Origin: Rhizobium sp. S152
GTDB lineage: Bacteria > Pseudomonadota > Alphaproteobacteria > Rhizobiales > Rhizobiaceae
Direction: 5' to 3'
Assembly (NCBI RefSeq): GCF_030380735.1
Contig: NZ_JAUDRZ010000025.1
Coordinates: 477,763 to 541,762, forward strand
Length of the DNA stretch: 64,000 nt
In this document: positions 26,055 to 35,007 of the stretch, one piece after another
Position numbering within the stretch: the stretch's first letter is position 1
How the letters are laid out: every line of letters starts with the position of its first letter
Made by a program: the position numbers and the translations under genes
The notes under the pieces: generated by a model
What the model saw: only the letters and a program-made list of their open reading frames with translations
The model's database searches: none
Told to the model about the DNA's origin: nothing

Positions 26055-26819
26055 TTAGCCGAATACGAGACCGCCGTCGACGATGAGGTTCTGGCCGGTA
26101 ACGGCCCGTGCCCAGGGGCTGGCGAAGAAGAGCACGGCACCGGCCGCCTCTTCCGGCGTGGTGACGCGGCGCAGCGGTGTGTTGGCGGCAATCAGGTCGA
26201 ACACCGCTTCCGGCGTCGCGCGGCTCGCCGCCGTGGTCCGCAGCAGGCCGCCCGAGACCATGTTCACGGTGATGCCATCAGGCCCGAGTTCGGCCGCGGC
26301 GGTGCGCGTCAGCGACAGGAGAGCGGCCTTCGCGGCGGTATAGTCGTGATAGGGCACCACGGGATTCTGGAACAGGTTGGTGCCGATCGTCACCACCCGC
26401 CCGAAGCCGGATGCCGCCATGCCGGGACGCACCGCCTGGATCAGGTTGAGCGCCCCCTTCAGCGCGGTATCGAGCTGCCCCGTCATATCCTGCCACGAGA
26501 GATCACCGAGCTTCGGCCGCGCATCCCCGTTGAAGCTGAAGTCGGTCAGGGCATTATGCACGACCGTTGTCGGCGCGCCGAATGCTTCGGTGACCTCGGC
26601 GACCAGCCGGTTGACGGCGTCCGCGTCCCTGATGTCTGCCTGGAAGGCGCGGGTGCGATCGCCGAGCCGCTTAGCCAGCGCCTCGGCCTCCGCTCGGCTG
26701 GCGCGATAGTTGATGGCCACCTTCGCTCCCTCACGGGCGAAAGCTTCGGCGATCGCCGCTCCAAGTCCGCGTCCTGCGCCGGTCACGATGACCGTCTGCT
26801 TGCTGATGTCGAGTGTCAT
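26055..26819 (-). CDS. SDR family oxidoreductase (FabG-like) in the thiamine salvage operon
   Basis: A 254-residue short-chain dehydrogenase with TGAGRGLG near residues 12-19, HNAL in place of the usual NNAG (VVHNALTDFSF), and Tyr-x-x-x-Lys as YTAAK in NPVVPYHDYTAAKAALLSL. It ends VTGQNLIVDGGLVFG, as FabG-like enzymes do. Its ATG overlaps the thiD stop by four bases, so it is the fourth gene of thiM-thiE-thiD-SDR and should fall under the TPP riboswitch. Its substrate is unknown; a thiamine-related role is suggested only by context. Confidence 0.87.
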   Translation of the reverse strand: MTLDISKQTVIVTGAGRGLGAAIAEAFAREGAKVAINYRASRAEAEALAKRLGDRTRAFQADIRDADAVNRLVAEVTEAFGAPTTVVHNALTDFSFNGDARPKLGDLSWQDMTGQLDTALKGALNLIQAVRPGMAASGFGRVVTIGTNLFQNPVVPYHDYTAAKAALLSLTRTAAAELGPDGITVNMVSGGLLRTTAASRATPEAVFDLIAANTPLRRVTTPEEAAGAVLFFASPWARAVTGQNLIVDGGLVFG

Positions 26820-27637
26820 GCCTGTCGTCCTTCCTGATCGCGCCAAAGCGCATGAAAATGCTGCACGGGCCCGTGGCCGGAGCCGACGTCGAGCGTATCG
26901 GCCTGCGCCACCGCCTCGGCGAGGTATGCCTTGGCGTTTGCCACCGCCTGGCTGAGCGGCGCGCCCTTGGCGAGTTCAGCGGCGAGCGCACTCGACAGCG
27001 TGCAGCCGGTGCCGTGTGTGTTGGCTGTCGGAATTCTGGCTGCCTCGAACCAGACCGGTCCCTCGGCCGTCACCAGCACGTCGGGGCTTTCGGGACCGGC
27101 GAGGTGTCCGCCCTTCACGAGCACTGCCTTGGCTCCAATGGCCCGCAGGCGTTCCCCCTGCTCCGCCATCTGCGCCCTGGTCGTGGCGACCGGCGAGGCA
27201 AGCAGTGCTGCGGCCTCTGGAAGGTTCGGGGTTATAAGGGTGGCGAGCGGCAGAAGACGTCGCGTCAAGACCTCGATGGCGACATGATCCAGCAGCTCCG
27301 CGCCCCCCTTGGCGACCATGACCGGATCGAGCACGATCGGGATCGCCTGGTGCGCACTGAGGCTGTCGGCAACCGCCACGGCGATCTCGGCATTGGCGAT
27401 CATGCCGATCTTGACCGCATCCACCCTGACATCGGCGAAGACGGCGCGGATTTGGTCCGCGACGAAAGCGGGCAGGACGAGATGGACGCCCGAGACACCT
27501 TGGGTGTTCTGCGCCGTCAGCGCCGTCAATGCCGCCATGCCATAGACGCCGCGCGCCGAAAAGGCTTTCAGATCGGCCTGGATGCCTGCGCCACCAGAGG
27601 GATCGGAGCCGGCGATGGAAAGAACGTTGCGGATCAT
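26816..27637 (-). CDS. thiD: Hydroxymethylpyrimidine/phosphomethylpyrimidine kinase
   Basis: A 273-residue ribokinase-fold enzyme that phosphorylates HMP and HMP-P in thiamine synthesis and salvage. Seen: SIAGSDPSGGAGIQADLKAF at the N-terminus, LDPVMVAKGGAELL, TPNLPEAAALL and the anion-hole/catalytic NTHGTGCTLSSALAA near the C-terminus. Four-base overlaps link it to thiE upstream and to the SDR downstream. Confidence 0.95.
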   Translation of the reverse strand: MIRNVLSIAGSDPSGGAGIQADLKAFSARGVYGMAALTALTAQNTQGVSGVHLVLPAFVADQIRAVFADVRVDAVKIGMIANAEIAVAVADSLSAHQAIPIVLDPVMVAKGGAELLDHVAIEVLTRRLLPLATLITPNLPEAAALLASPVATTRAQMAEQGERLRAIGAKAVLVKGGHLAGPESPDVLVTAEGPVWFEAARIPTANTHGTGCTLSSALAAELAKGAPLSQAVANAKAYLAEAVAQADTLDVGSGHGPVQHFHALWRDQEGRQA

Positions 27638-28269
27638 CCTCTGACCTTTCTGATCTGTTCGGCGATGAAGGCGGCCTCCCCGCGCGGATCGGGCCTACCG
27701 CAGATAGCCGAGACGACCGCCAGCCCTTCGGCGCCCGCCGCAAGGACGTCGCCGACATTCCCGGCCTTCAGACCGCCGATCGCGACCGACGGGACCGGGC
27801 AGATCGAAACCAGCCGCGCCAATCCGTCGAAACCGATGGGTTGCTTGTGATCCTGCTTGGTCGGCGTCGCGAAGACGGGCCCGATGCCGGCGTAATCGAC
27901 GACATCGGCCTCCACGGCAGCGACCAACTCTTCCGTCTCGACGGAGAGGCCGAGGATCATGGAAGGGCCGATCAGCCGGCGGGCGCTGCGCGCATCCATG
28001 TCTTCCTGACCGATGTGCAGTCCGTCGGCGCCGATGGCGATCGCCGCCTCGACGTCATCGTTGACGACGAGCAGGGCGCCGCTGCCCGCCAGCGCCGCCT
28101 TCAGCGCGCGGCCGGTTTCTATCATAGAAGCCGTGCCGGCATGCTTGTCGCGCAATTGCACGATGGTCGCGCCACCGGCGACGGCGGCGCGGGCCGTCTC
28201 GACCATGCCGGCTTCGGCGCAAAGATCGGGATCGAGGACGAGATAGAGCGAGAGGTCGAAGGTTTTCAT
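27634..28269 (-). CDS. thiE: Thiamine phosphate synthase
   Basis: A 211-residue TIM-barrel enzyme that joins HMP-PP and thiazole phosphate to thiamine phosphate. Seen: VQLRDKHA (pyrophosphate site), LLVVNDDVEAAIAIGADGLHIGQED, the ProATxTK-like stretch VFATPTKQDHK and SVAIGGLKAGNV. Start ATG at 28269, overlapping thiM's stop by four bases; the longer frame adds 24 unrelated residues. Confidence 0.95.
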   Translation of the reverse strand: MKTFDLSLYLVLDPDLCAEAGMVETARAAVAGGATIVQLRDKHAGTASMIETGRALKAALAGSGALLVVNDDVEAAIAIGADGLHIGQEDMDARSARRLIGPSMILGLSVETEELVAAVEADVVDYAGIGPVFATPTKQDHKQPIGFDGLARLVSICPVPSVAIGGLKAGNVGDVLAAGAEGLAVVSAICGRPDPRGEAAFIAEQIRKVRG

Positions 28270-29066
28270 GCCGCGCGAATCCTTGCCTGCCGGTCGAGCG
28301 ACGGGCCATCGAGCGCGGCAAGCGCGTCGAGGAAACGCCAAGCAAAGGAGCCCGGGCCATCCGCCTGGCGCGCCGCGTTCTCGCCCGCGACCGCGAAGGT
28401 GGCGAGCGCCGCGACCGTTGCCGCAAGTGGATCGGTCGGACTAACCGCCGCGAAAGCGCCGACTAGGCAGGTGAGCGAGCAGCCGAGCGCGGTGACCGCA
28501 GGCATGAAACGCGAGCCACCTTCGATGATGAACGCTCGATCGCCGTCGGTGACGAAATCGATCTCGCCGGTGGCCGCGACAACGGCCCCGTGCGCTTTCG
28601 CGACAATGCGGGCCGAAGCCTGCGCCTGTTCGACCGGATCTCGGCTATCGACGCCCTGCCCGCGACTGGTCCCGCCAGCCAGGGCGATGATCTCGGAGGC
28701 ATTGCCGCGAATGATGGTCGGGCGATGGAGCAGAAGCGCATCGACCGCTTGCCGCCGGAAACTTGTTGCGTAATGCGCCACGGGATCGAGCACCCAGGGT
28801 TTTCCAGCCCGGTTGGCCGCATCCGCGGCGCTCACCATGCCCTTCATCCAGCCTGCGGACAGCGTGCCGATGTTGATGGTCAAGGCGCCGGCGATGCATG
28901 CGAACTCGCCCGCCTCTTCCTCGGCATGGACCATGGCGGGCGAAGCGCCGGCGGCGAGCAGCACATTGGCCGCGATATTCATCGCCACAAAGTTGGTGAT
29001 GTTCTGGACGAGCGGCGGATCGGCGCGAAGCGCCGTCAGAAGGATTCCCGGCGAGGTCTCTTGCAT
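28266..29066 (-). CDS. thiM: Hydroxyethylthiazole kinase
   Basis: A 266-residue ribokinase-like kinase that phosphorylates the salvaged thiazole alcohol. Seen: PLVQNITNFVAMNIAANVLLAAGASPAM at the N-terminus as the family signature, LDPVAHYATSFR, IRGNASEIIALAGG and the catalytic AVTALGCSLTCLVGAFAA. The classical GxGC motif is ALGCSLT, as in true ThiM enzymes. First gene after the TPP riboswitch, and head of the thiMED-SDR operon. Confidence 0.95.
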   Translation of the reverse strand: MQETSPGILLTALRADPPLVQNITNFVAMNIAANVLLAAGASPAMVHAEEEAGEFACIAGALTINIGTLSAGWMKGMVSAADAANRAGKPWVLDPVAHYATSFRRQAVDALLLHRPTIIRGNASEIIALAGGTSRGQGVDSRDPVEQAQASARIVAKAHGAVVAATGEIDFVTDGDRAFIIEGGSRFMPAVTALGCSLTCLVGAFAAVSPTDPLAATVAALATFAVAGENAARQADGPGSFAWRFLDALAALDGPSLDRQARIRAA

Positions 29067-29132
29067 GTTGCTCCTTTCGAACGGAGCAAGACGCGGGAGC
29101 GGAACGCAAAAGCCTGCGAAGGTCCCGAGCGA

Positions 29133-29206
29133 CTCCCTCCGCCAGCATTATCCGGTTCAGGTTCCAAGGGTACTTCTCAGCCCGCCTTTCGGCGAACGCC
29201 CCTGTC
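29133..29206 (-). ncRNA. TPP riboswitch (THI element)
   Basis: Read on the minus strand the region holds the conserved pieces of the THI element in order: CAGGGGCG, GGGCTGAGAA, ACCCTTGGAACCTGA, CCGGATAATGCTGGCGGAGGGA. It ends about 67 bases before the thiM start, as expected for a riboswitch that controls translation or early termination of thiMED. Confidence 0.95.
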
Positions 29207-29268
29207 TCTCAATGTGTTTCTTGTCGCAGAGAACGGACCTGATGTCACTTCAAAAAAGCGGCAACGCA

Positions 29269-30243
29269 TCATCGGCAGGCGACGACGGTCACTTCGGCGT
29301 GCCAGTGCGAAAGGGCCTTTAGCACCGTCGCACGATCCGGGGCGCCGATGCGCCCGCCGAAAACCTGGCACTTCAAGGCGGCCGCCATCGACGACAAGCG
29401 CATTGTTTCCTCGATCGGCATTCCCTCGACGACGCCAAGGGCAAAGGCGCCATGAAAGATATCGCCCGCCGCCAACGTATCGACGGCTTTCACCACGGGC
29501 GCGGGAAGATGGCGAACGACGTGATCCGCATCGTCGTACCAATAGGAACCCTTCTCGCCGGCGGTGACGCTTATGAAAGCCTGCGGGAATTTCTTCTTCA
29601 GCAAGACGACGACTTCGACGAGATCGAGGCTCTCCGCCAGCCGCTCGGCGGCCGGCTGCGAGAAAACGATGTGGCTGGCAGCGGGCGCCAGCATCTCTAT
29701 AATGCCGTCGGGGGAGACGTCGCCATCGAGAATGGCGGGCTTGCCGGCCGCTCTCGCCGCAAGCAACGTTTTCAGCGCCAGCGCCGGCCAGCGGACGTCC
29801 ACCAGCACGGCATCGATATCGTCCATGTCGGCCGCCGTTACTGGCCTGACCGTTTCGTGCAGGCGCTGATCGTAGAAAGGGACGATCAGCCGCTCGCCCT
29901 CGTCATCGACAAGGATCGTCGAGACCGCCGAGCGCGCACCTTTCGCCCTCACCATGCCCGTCGTGTCTATGCCGCTCTCGCTAAGATCGGCAATGATCCG
30001 TTCTCCGATATCGTCGTCACCCACCGCACTCCAAAGGCTGGCGACACCGCCCAGCCGAGCGACCGAAAAGGCGGCGCTGGACGCCATGCCTTCCGCGATC
30101 TGCAGCATGTCATAGGGCAGCACCTTGCCCTGGCCAGATGGCATCGCGCGAACGCGAAACAGCGTGTCCAGCACGGCCGCGCCGACACAGAGCACGCAGC
30201 GCGCCGGACCCGGCGGGAGACTATAGGCGGAAAGGTCGCTCAC
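29269..30243 (-). CDS. PfkB family carbohydrate kinase
   Basis: A 324-residue ribokinase-type sugar kinase. The first signature region is GMASSAAFSVARLGGVASLWSAVGDDDIG, and the second is DTLAAGDIFHGAFALG at 255-270, with catalytic Asp261. The usual DTxGAGD has Ala for the first Gly (DTLAAGD), a change also seen in other active members. It is the last gene of the minus-strand operon with a DapA-family lyase and an ABC importer, 18 bases after the permease, so it likely phosphorylates the imported sugar or its keto-deoxy product. Confidence 0.9.
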   Translation of the reverse strand: MSDLSAYSLPPGPARCVLCVGAAVLDTLFRVRAMPSGQGKVLPYDMLQIAEGMASSAAFSVARLGGVASLWSAVGDDDIGERIIADLSESGIDTTGMVRAKGARSAVSTILVDDEGERLIVPFYDQRLHETVRPVTAADMDDIDAVLVDVRWPALALKTLLAARAAGKPAILDGDVSPDGIIEMLAPAASHIVFSQPAAERLAESLDLVEVVVLLKKKFPQAFISVTAGEKGSYWYDDADHVVRHLPAPVVKAVDTLAAGDIFHGAFALGVVEGMPIEETMRLSSMAAALKCQVFGGRIGAPDRATVLKALSHWHAEVTVVACR

Positions 30244-30261
30244 GATTGCCGGGTCACCCGA

Positions 30262-31077
30262 TCACTTCACGGCACCTGCCGTCAGGCCCGCCACGATCTG
30301 CCTTTGCGCGAAGACCGTCAACACCAGCACCGGCAGCGTCACGATCAGCGCCGCCGCGGCGAGCGGTCCCCAGCTCACCTGCTCGAAGGAGAGCATGTTG
30401 TAGACCGCCACTGGCAGCGTGCGCGTCTCGCGGCTGGCAAGCACGATGCCGAAGACGAAGTTGTTCCAGGAAAAGATCACCGACAGGATGAAGGCGACCA
30501 CGATGCCCGGCCTCGCGATCGGCAGCGCGACAAGGCGGAACACCTGCCAGGGTGTGGCGCCATCGATGCTGGCGGCCTCCTCCAGCTCCATCGGCGTCGT
30601 CTCGAAATAGCCGATCATGATCCACACGACGATCGGCACCGTGACGACGAGGTGGATGATGATCTGTGGCATCAGCGTGCCGAGCAGGTTCAGCCACTGG
30701 AACAGTAGGAAGAGCGGGATCAGGAAGGAAAGGCCGGGCGTCATGCGGGCGATCATGATGACCATAGCCGACTTCTCGGCCTTCAGCCGTGCGATGCCAT
30801 AACCCGCGGGAACTCCGATCAAGAGCGCCAGCAGCGTTGCGGAGCCGGTGACCAGCACCGAATTCCAGAGATAGAGGAAGAAGTTGTTCTCCTCGAAAAC
30901 CTTCAGGTAGTTCGACCAGGCAAAGCGCTCGGGAATGAAGATCGGTGGATAGGCGCCGTTGTCGATCTCGTACTTCAGCGACAGCGAGATCATCCAGAGG
31001 AAGAACAGGATGACCGGCGAGATCATCACCAGGGCGACGAACAGCAATCCGATGCGATCGAGTGTCTTGCGCTTCAT
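30262..31077 (-). CDS. Sugar ABC transporter permease (MalG type)
   Basis: A 271-residue inner-membrane subunit. EAA loop: EEAASIDGATPWQVFRLVALP. The C-terminus RQIVAGLTAGAVK is typical of MalG-type subunits. Start ATG at 31075-31077 overlaps the end of the upstream permease by one base (stop ends at 31077). The longer reading frame upstream is a shadow of that gene. Confidence 0.92.
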   Translation of the reverse strand: MKRKTLDRIGLLFVALVMISPVILFFLWMISLSLKYEIDNGAYPPIFIPERFAWSNYLKVFEENNFFLYLWNSVLVTGSATLLALLIGVPAGYGIARLKAEKSAMVIMIARMTPGLSFLIPLFLLFQWLNLLGTLMPQIIIHLVVTVPIVVWIMIGYFETTPMELEEAASIDGATPWQVFRLVALPIARPGIVVAFILSVIFSWNNFVFGIVLASRETRTLPVAVYNMLSFEQVSWGPLAAAALIVTLPVLVLTVFAQRQIVAGLTAGAVK

Positions 31078-32018
31078 CAGCGTGCCTCCCCGTCCGACCA
31101 GTTCGCACGCGCCCGCACCATCAGGAGTACGAAGGACAAAAGCACGATAAGGATGAAGAAGACCACCGCCATGGCCGAGCCATAGCCGATGTCGTAATAG
31201 GAGAAGGCGGTGTTGTAGAGATAGATGTTGATCGTCTCGGACGCCGTGCCGGGTCCGCCCTGGGTCATGGCATAGATGATGTCGAAGCTCTTTACCGCAT
31301 CGATGCTGCGGATGATGACGGCGATCATCAGGAACGGGGCGATCATCGGCAGCGTCAGGTAGCGGAACTTCTGCCACACATTGGCACCGTCGATCTCGGC
31401 GCTCTCATAGGGTTCGCGCGGAACGGCGGCAAGCCCGCCGAGCACGATCAGCATGACAAGCGGCGTCCATTGCCAGGTCTCGACCATGACGAGCGAGGGG
31501 ATGACGCTGCTCTGGTTGTAGATCCACTCCTGCGGGCCGATGCCGATGAAGGACAGCAGATAGTTAAGCACGCCGAGCTGCGGATGGAACATCATGGTCC
31601 AAACGAGTGCGATGGCGACCGGGGTTGCCATCATCGGCATCACGAAGATACCGCGCAGAAGCCCGCGCAGCGGAAACTGCGCATCGAAGATCAGCGCCGC
31701 CAGCGTCCCCAGGAACAGCGGCGCCAACACTGAAAGCGACGTGTAGAGCACCGTGTGCCACAGAGAGTCCCAGAAGCGCATGTCGCCGGCGAGACGGACA
31801 TAATTTTCCAATCCGGCGAAGACCTGCGTCTGGCCGAGCGTCCAGCTGTTCACGCTCATCCAGAGTGTAAACACCCAGGGGAAAACGATCACGGCTGCGA
31901 TGACGATCAGCGCGGGGATGACGAAAGGCCAGTAGTTGGGAGCAAACCGTCCCGGTTTGCTCCTTCCCTTTGACACGGCCTTGGTCACTGCGGTCGTTTC
32001 GATGCTCACCGACGCCAT
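31077..32018 (-). CDS. Sugar ABC transporter permease (MalF type)
   Basis: A 313-residue inner-membrane subunit with six predicted spans after a basic N-terminus (KGRSKPGRFAPNYW). EAA loop: ESAEIDGANVWQKFRYLTLP. Last loop: MTQGGPGTASETINIYLY. Its ATG shares one base with the TAA of the binding-protein gene (32018), so the genes are tightly coupled. Confidence 0.92.
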   Translation of the reverse strand: MASVSIETTAVTKAVSKGRSKPGRFAPNYWPFVIPALIVIAAVIVFPWVFTLWMSVNSWTLGQTQVFAGLENYVRLAGDMRFWDSLWHTVLYTSLSVLAPLFLGTLAALIFDAQFPLRGLLRGIFVMPMMATPVAIALVWTMMFHPQLGVLNYLLSFIGIGPQEWIYNQSSVIPSLVMVETWQWTPLVMLIVLGGLAAVPREPYESAEIDGANVWQKFRYLTLPMIAPFLMIAVIIRSIDAVKSFDIIYAMTQGGPGTASETINIYLYNTAFSYYDIGYGSAMAVVFFILIVLLSFVLLMVRARANWSDGEAR

Positions 32019-33346
32019 TATCCCTCGCTTCTGGCCAGGACGGGTTCGAACTGGGCCGTTGCCGTTTTCAGCTCGGCCGCCGGATCCGCGCCGCCGATCA
32101 TGTTGGTGAGACCGACGCCGTAGATATCGCGGAATTCCGTGACCGGAATGATGACCGGCAGGGTGAGCTGCGAGACCTTGCCGGAACCGACGACGGCATC
32201 CAGCCACGCGCCTGGCATCTTCACACCTTCACGGACCTTCGCATCCTCGAGGATCGACTGGCGGAACGGAACACCTGCACCGGCCTGCAGCAGGCGGGCG
32301 CCCATTTCATGCGAGATTGCCCACTGGCAGAAGAGATAGGCCGCTTCCTTGTTCTTGCTGGCGGCAACGACGCCAAGGCCATCACCCGTGGTGGCGGCTG
32401 CCTGCGCCTTTGGTCCCTTCGGCATGATGCCGTAGCCGACCTGGCCGACGACGCGCGACTTTTCCGGATTTTCGATCGGCGGCGCAAAGCCGACGCCATC
32501 GAGCCACATACCGATCTTGCCCTGCAGGAAGGCCGACTGCGCTTCCGCCCAGTTGAAGCCGGAGACGCCGGGAGGGGCGGTCTTGGTCATCAGCTTCTGA
32601 TATAGCTTGGCGGCTTCGACCGCTTCATCGGAGGTGGTCCGCAGCTTGCCGTCGGGCCCGAGCGGGCTCGAGCCATAGCCGAGCATGAGCGTTGTCCAGA
32701 CGGGCGTATTGGCATTCTTGAGACCGCGGGCGACGAAACCGTAAGTGTTGGTCGAGGGATCGGTCAGCGCTTCGGCGGCACTTGCCAGCTCCTCGAAGGT
32801 CGTCGGATAGGAGAGACCCTTCTTTTCGAAGAGCGCCTTGTTCCAGTAGATGATCCAGTAATCCACCGAGAAGGGAAGCGAGCGCAGCACGCCGTCCTGA
32901 TCCTTGGCGAACGTCATGCCGGCTTCGGCAAAATCGCTTTCCACCAGTGATGGGTCGGTGAGCGAGGGGTCCTTGAGGAAGCCGCCGATGTCTGCGAGCC
33001 AGCCACCCTTTTCGAACTGTCGCTTCTGGACGTGATAGCTCATGTGCACCACGTCGAAGCTCGGCTTGCCGGAGCTCAGTTCGATGGTCGTCTTCTGGCG
33101 CTGCTGCTGTTCGGGCGTCGCCTCGGCATTGACCTTGATGCCCGTCAATTCCTCGAACTCGGAGAGATATTTGATCAGCGTCTCGCTACGCGGGCTCTTG
33201 ACCAGATTGACTTCGAGGGTAGTGCCGGCATAGCGCTTCCAGTCGACCGCGGCCGATGCCGAGCGCACACCGAGCAGGCTGCCGGCGCCAAGCGCCGCGG
33301 TGCCGGCGAGAAAACCGCGCCGTGTCGGATTCAACAATGATGTCAT
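32018..33346 (-). CDS. Sugar ABC transporter substrate-binding protein with Tat-type signal
   Basis: A 442-residue periplasmic binding protein of the CUT1 family. The N-terminus MTSLLNPTRRGFLAGTAALG contains RRGFLAG, a twin-arginine signal, so it may be exported folded through Tat; cleavage is likely after ASA near residue 33. Family features: LPFSVDYWIIYWNKALFEKKGLS and TTGDGLGVVAASKNKEAAYLFCQWA. It follows the GntR gene and precedes two permeases. No ATPase gene is in the operon. Confidence 0.92.
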   Translation of the reverse strand: MTSLLNPTRRGFLAGTAALGAGSLLGVRSASAAVDWKRYAGTTLEVNLVKSPRSETLIKYLSEFEELTGIKVNAEATPEQQQRQKTTIELSSGKPSFDVVHMSYHVQKRQFEKGGWLADIGGFLKDPSLTDPSLVESDFAEAGMTFAKDQDGVLRSLPFSVDYWIIYWNKALFEKKGLSYPTTFEELASAAEALTDPSTNTYGFVARGLKNANTPVWTTLMLGYGSSPLGPDGKLRTTSDEAVEAAKLYQKLMTKTAPPGVSGFNWAEAQSAFLQGKIGMWLDGVGFAPPIENPEKSRVVGQVGYGIMPKGPKAQAAATTGDGLGVVAASKNKEAAYLFCQWAISHEMGARLLQAGAGVPFRQSILEDAKVREGVKMPGAWLDAVVGSGKVSQLTLPVIIPVTEFRDIYGVGLTNMIGGADPAAELKTATAQFEPVLARSEG

Positions 33347-33400
33347 GTTATTCCTCCTCCTTGTGCCGGCGATCTCCTCACCTCCGGCTGTTATTGTCTG

Positions 33401-34060
33401 CTATATCCTGAGCGCCCGATCCCTTGCGTGGTTGATGTGAGCGACAAGACTGTTGACGGCGTCCTCCGCCGATCGTCGCTCGATCGCCTCGAGCACCTTG
33501 AGGTGCTCGCCCATGACGGGCCCGACGCGACCGTCGATGCGAAAGCGCTCCTGGCTGATCAGGCGCATCTTGATCGAGTTCACGCGGTAGGCGTTCGAGA
33601 TAATCGTATTTCCGAGCGCATCGATAAAGGCGTCGTGCATGCCCCAATCAACCGCCTGCGCCCGCACTTCCAGTTCGTGCGAACCGTCGCCGTTCTGAAT
33701 GGCGTCGGCGATGTCGCGATGCTGCTTCACAAGCCTCGCAATGGCCTCGTCCGACGCGGAACGGGTAAACAGAGCGACGGCCTCCTTCTCCAGAAAGACG
33801 CGCAGCTGGAAAGCCTCGCGAATGAGGTTGAGGTCGATATGAGCGATCTGCAGCCCGCGTTGCGGCACGGTCTTGATGAGGCCCTCGGCCTCGAGCCTGG
33901 GAATGAGCTCTCGGATCGCACCGAGCGTCAGTCCGGTGAGTTCCACCAGACGGCGCTGAGACACGAACTGGCCGGGGCGCACGTCACGCGCGAGAAGGTG
34001 GCGCGTGAAGCTTTCATACGCCTTTTCCCGCAGTGTCGGTTGCTCGTCGGTTGCGTCCAT
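33401..34060 (-). CDS. GntR family (FCD domain) transcriptional regulator
   Basis: A 219-residue regulator with a winged helix-turn-helix (about 8-72: LREKAYESFTRHLLARDVRPG, then LVELTGLTLGAIRELIPRLEAEGLI) and an FCD ligand domain (about 80-210) with metal-site residues in DWGMHDAFIDALGN and the late His in GEHLKVLEAI and HINHARDRAL. The start is uncertain: ATG at 34060 has GGGGGAGG only two bases away, and ATG at 34078 would add six residues. It lies between the DapA-like gene and the binding-protein gene and probably represses this operon through the palindrome at 35008. Confidence 0.88.
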   Translation of the reverse strand: MDATDEQPTLREKAYESFTRHLLARDVRPGQFVSQRRLVELTGLTLGAIRELIPRLEAEGLIKTVPQRGLQIAHIDLNLIREAFQLRVFLEKEAVALFTRSASDEAIARLVKQHRDIADAIQNGDGSHELEVRAQAVDWGMHDAFIDALGNTIISNAYRVNSIKMRLISQERFRIDGRVGPVMGEHLKVLEAIERRSAEDAVNSLVAHINHARDRALRI

Positions 34061-34085
34061 CGCCTCCCCCAGGAACATTCTTCGT

Positions 34086-34976
34086 CTATGCCGCCTTCGA
34101 GCGGAACAGCGAATCGAAAGCAAGGGCCAGCTGGTTCTGCCCTTCGCCGGATATTGAAACCAGCGGCGGACGAACCGCAAGCCAGATTTCGTCTCCCGTC
34201 AGCCGCGCCACCATCACCTTGACGGCGGCGGTCACCGGATATTTGAGAAGCTCAGCGACGAAATCCTCGATCCTGGAATCGTCCCTCCCCTCTTCCGCCA
34301 TCAGCTTCACCTCATCAGGCACGAAGTTGGCCATGCCGGAAATGGCGCCCTGTCCGCCGAGCCGAACGCCTTTCGCCAGATGCCGCTCGTCGCCGACGAG
34401 GATGATGAGATCGCCATGTGCCTTGAGCAGGCTTTCCGTGTAGGGCCAGTCACCGGAGGAATCCTTGACGCCGACGACGACCTTGGGAAAGGCCGTGCGC
34501 AGCCGCCCGATCAACGATACCGTCAGCGGCACCATCGTGACCGACGGGATATTGTAGACGATGATATCGCGCGCGTTATCGCCCAGAATGGCGAAAACGG
34601 CGGAGAACCACTTGAGCAGGCCGTCGTCGCTGACGTTCTTGAAGTAGGACGGCGGCGCGAGCAGGATATTGTGGACCCCCTTGGAAAGCGCGTGGCCGGC
34701 TTGGGCGGCCGCATCCTCCGCGGAATCGACCAGAACGCCGACGACGATGCTTGTCGCGGAAATCCCTGAGGCAAGCAGGGCAGTGAGAACGCGCTCGCGC
34801 TCCTGCGTCCCGATGGACGAACCCTCACCGGTCGTTCCGAAAAGCGTTACGCTCGAGCATCCGGCCGCAAGGCTTCGGCGCGCCTGCGCGACCATGGCGT
34901 CGATCGCAATATTGCCGGCGTCATCGAACGGCGTGGCGAGCGCGACGGAAAGCCCGAACTTCTGTGTCAACATCAT
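34086..34976 (-). CDS. DapA/NanA-family pyruvate-dependent lyase
   Basis: A 296-residue TIM-barrel lyase of the dihydrodipicolinate synthase family. The pyruvate-binding motif is FGTTGEGSS (TTGEG at 48-52), the catalytic Tyr141 is in IIVYNIPS, and the Schiff-base Lys171 is in VVGVKDSSGD. Members include DHDPS, sialate lyase and 2-keto-3-deoxy-acid aldolases. Because it shares an operon with a sugar importer and a PfkB kinase, a keto-deoxy sugar acid aldolase or sialate-lyase-like role is more likely than lysine synthesis. First gene of the operon. Confidence 0.9.
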   Translation of the reverse strand: MMLTQKFGLSVALATPFDDAGNIAIDAMVAQARRSLAAGCSSVTLFGTTGEGSSIGTQERERVLTALLASGISATSIVVGVLVDSAEDAAAQAGHALSKGVHNILLAPPSYFKNVSDDGLLKWFSAVFAILGDNARDIIVYNIPSVTMVPLTVSLIGRLRTAFPKVVVGVKDSSGDWPYTESLLKAHGDLIILVGDERHLAKGVRLGGQGAISGMANFVPDEVKLMAEEGRDDSRIEDFVAELLKYPVTAAVKVMVARLTGDEIWLAVRPPLVSISGEGQNQLALAFDSLFRSKAA

Positions 34977-35007
34977 TCCTCCCAGTTAACACGTCAGGCG
35001 TATCAGA

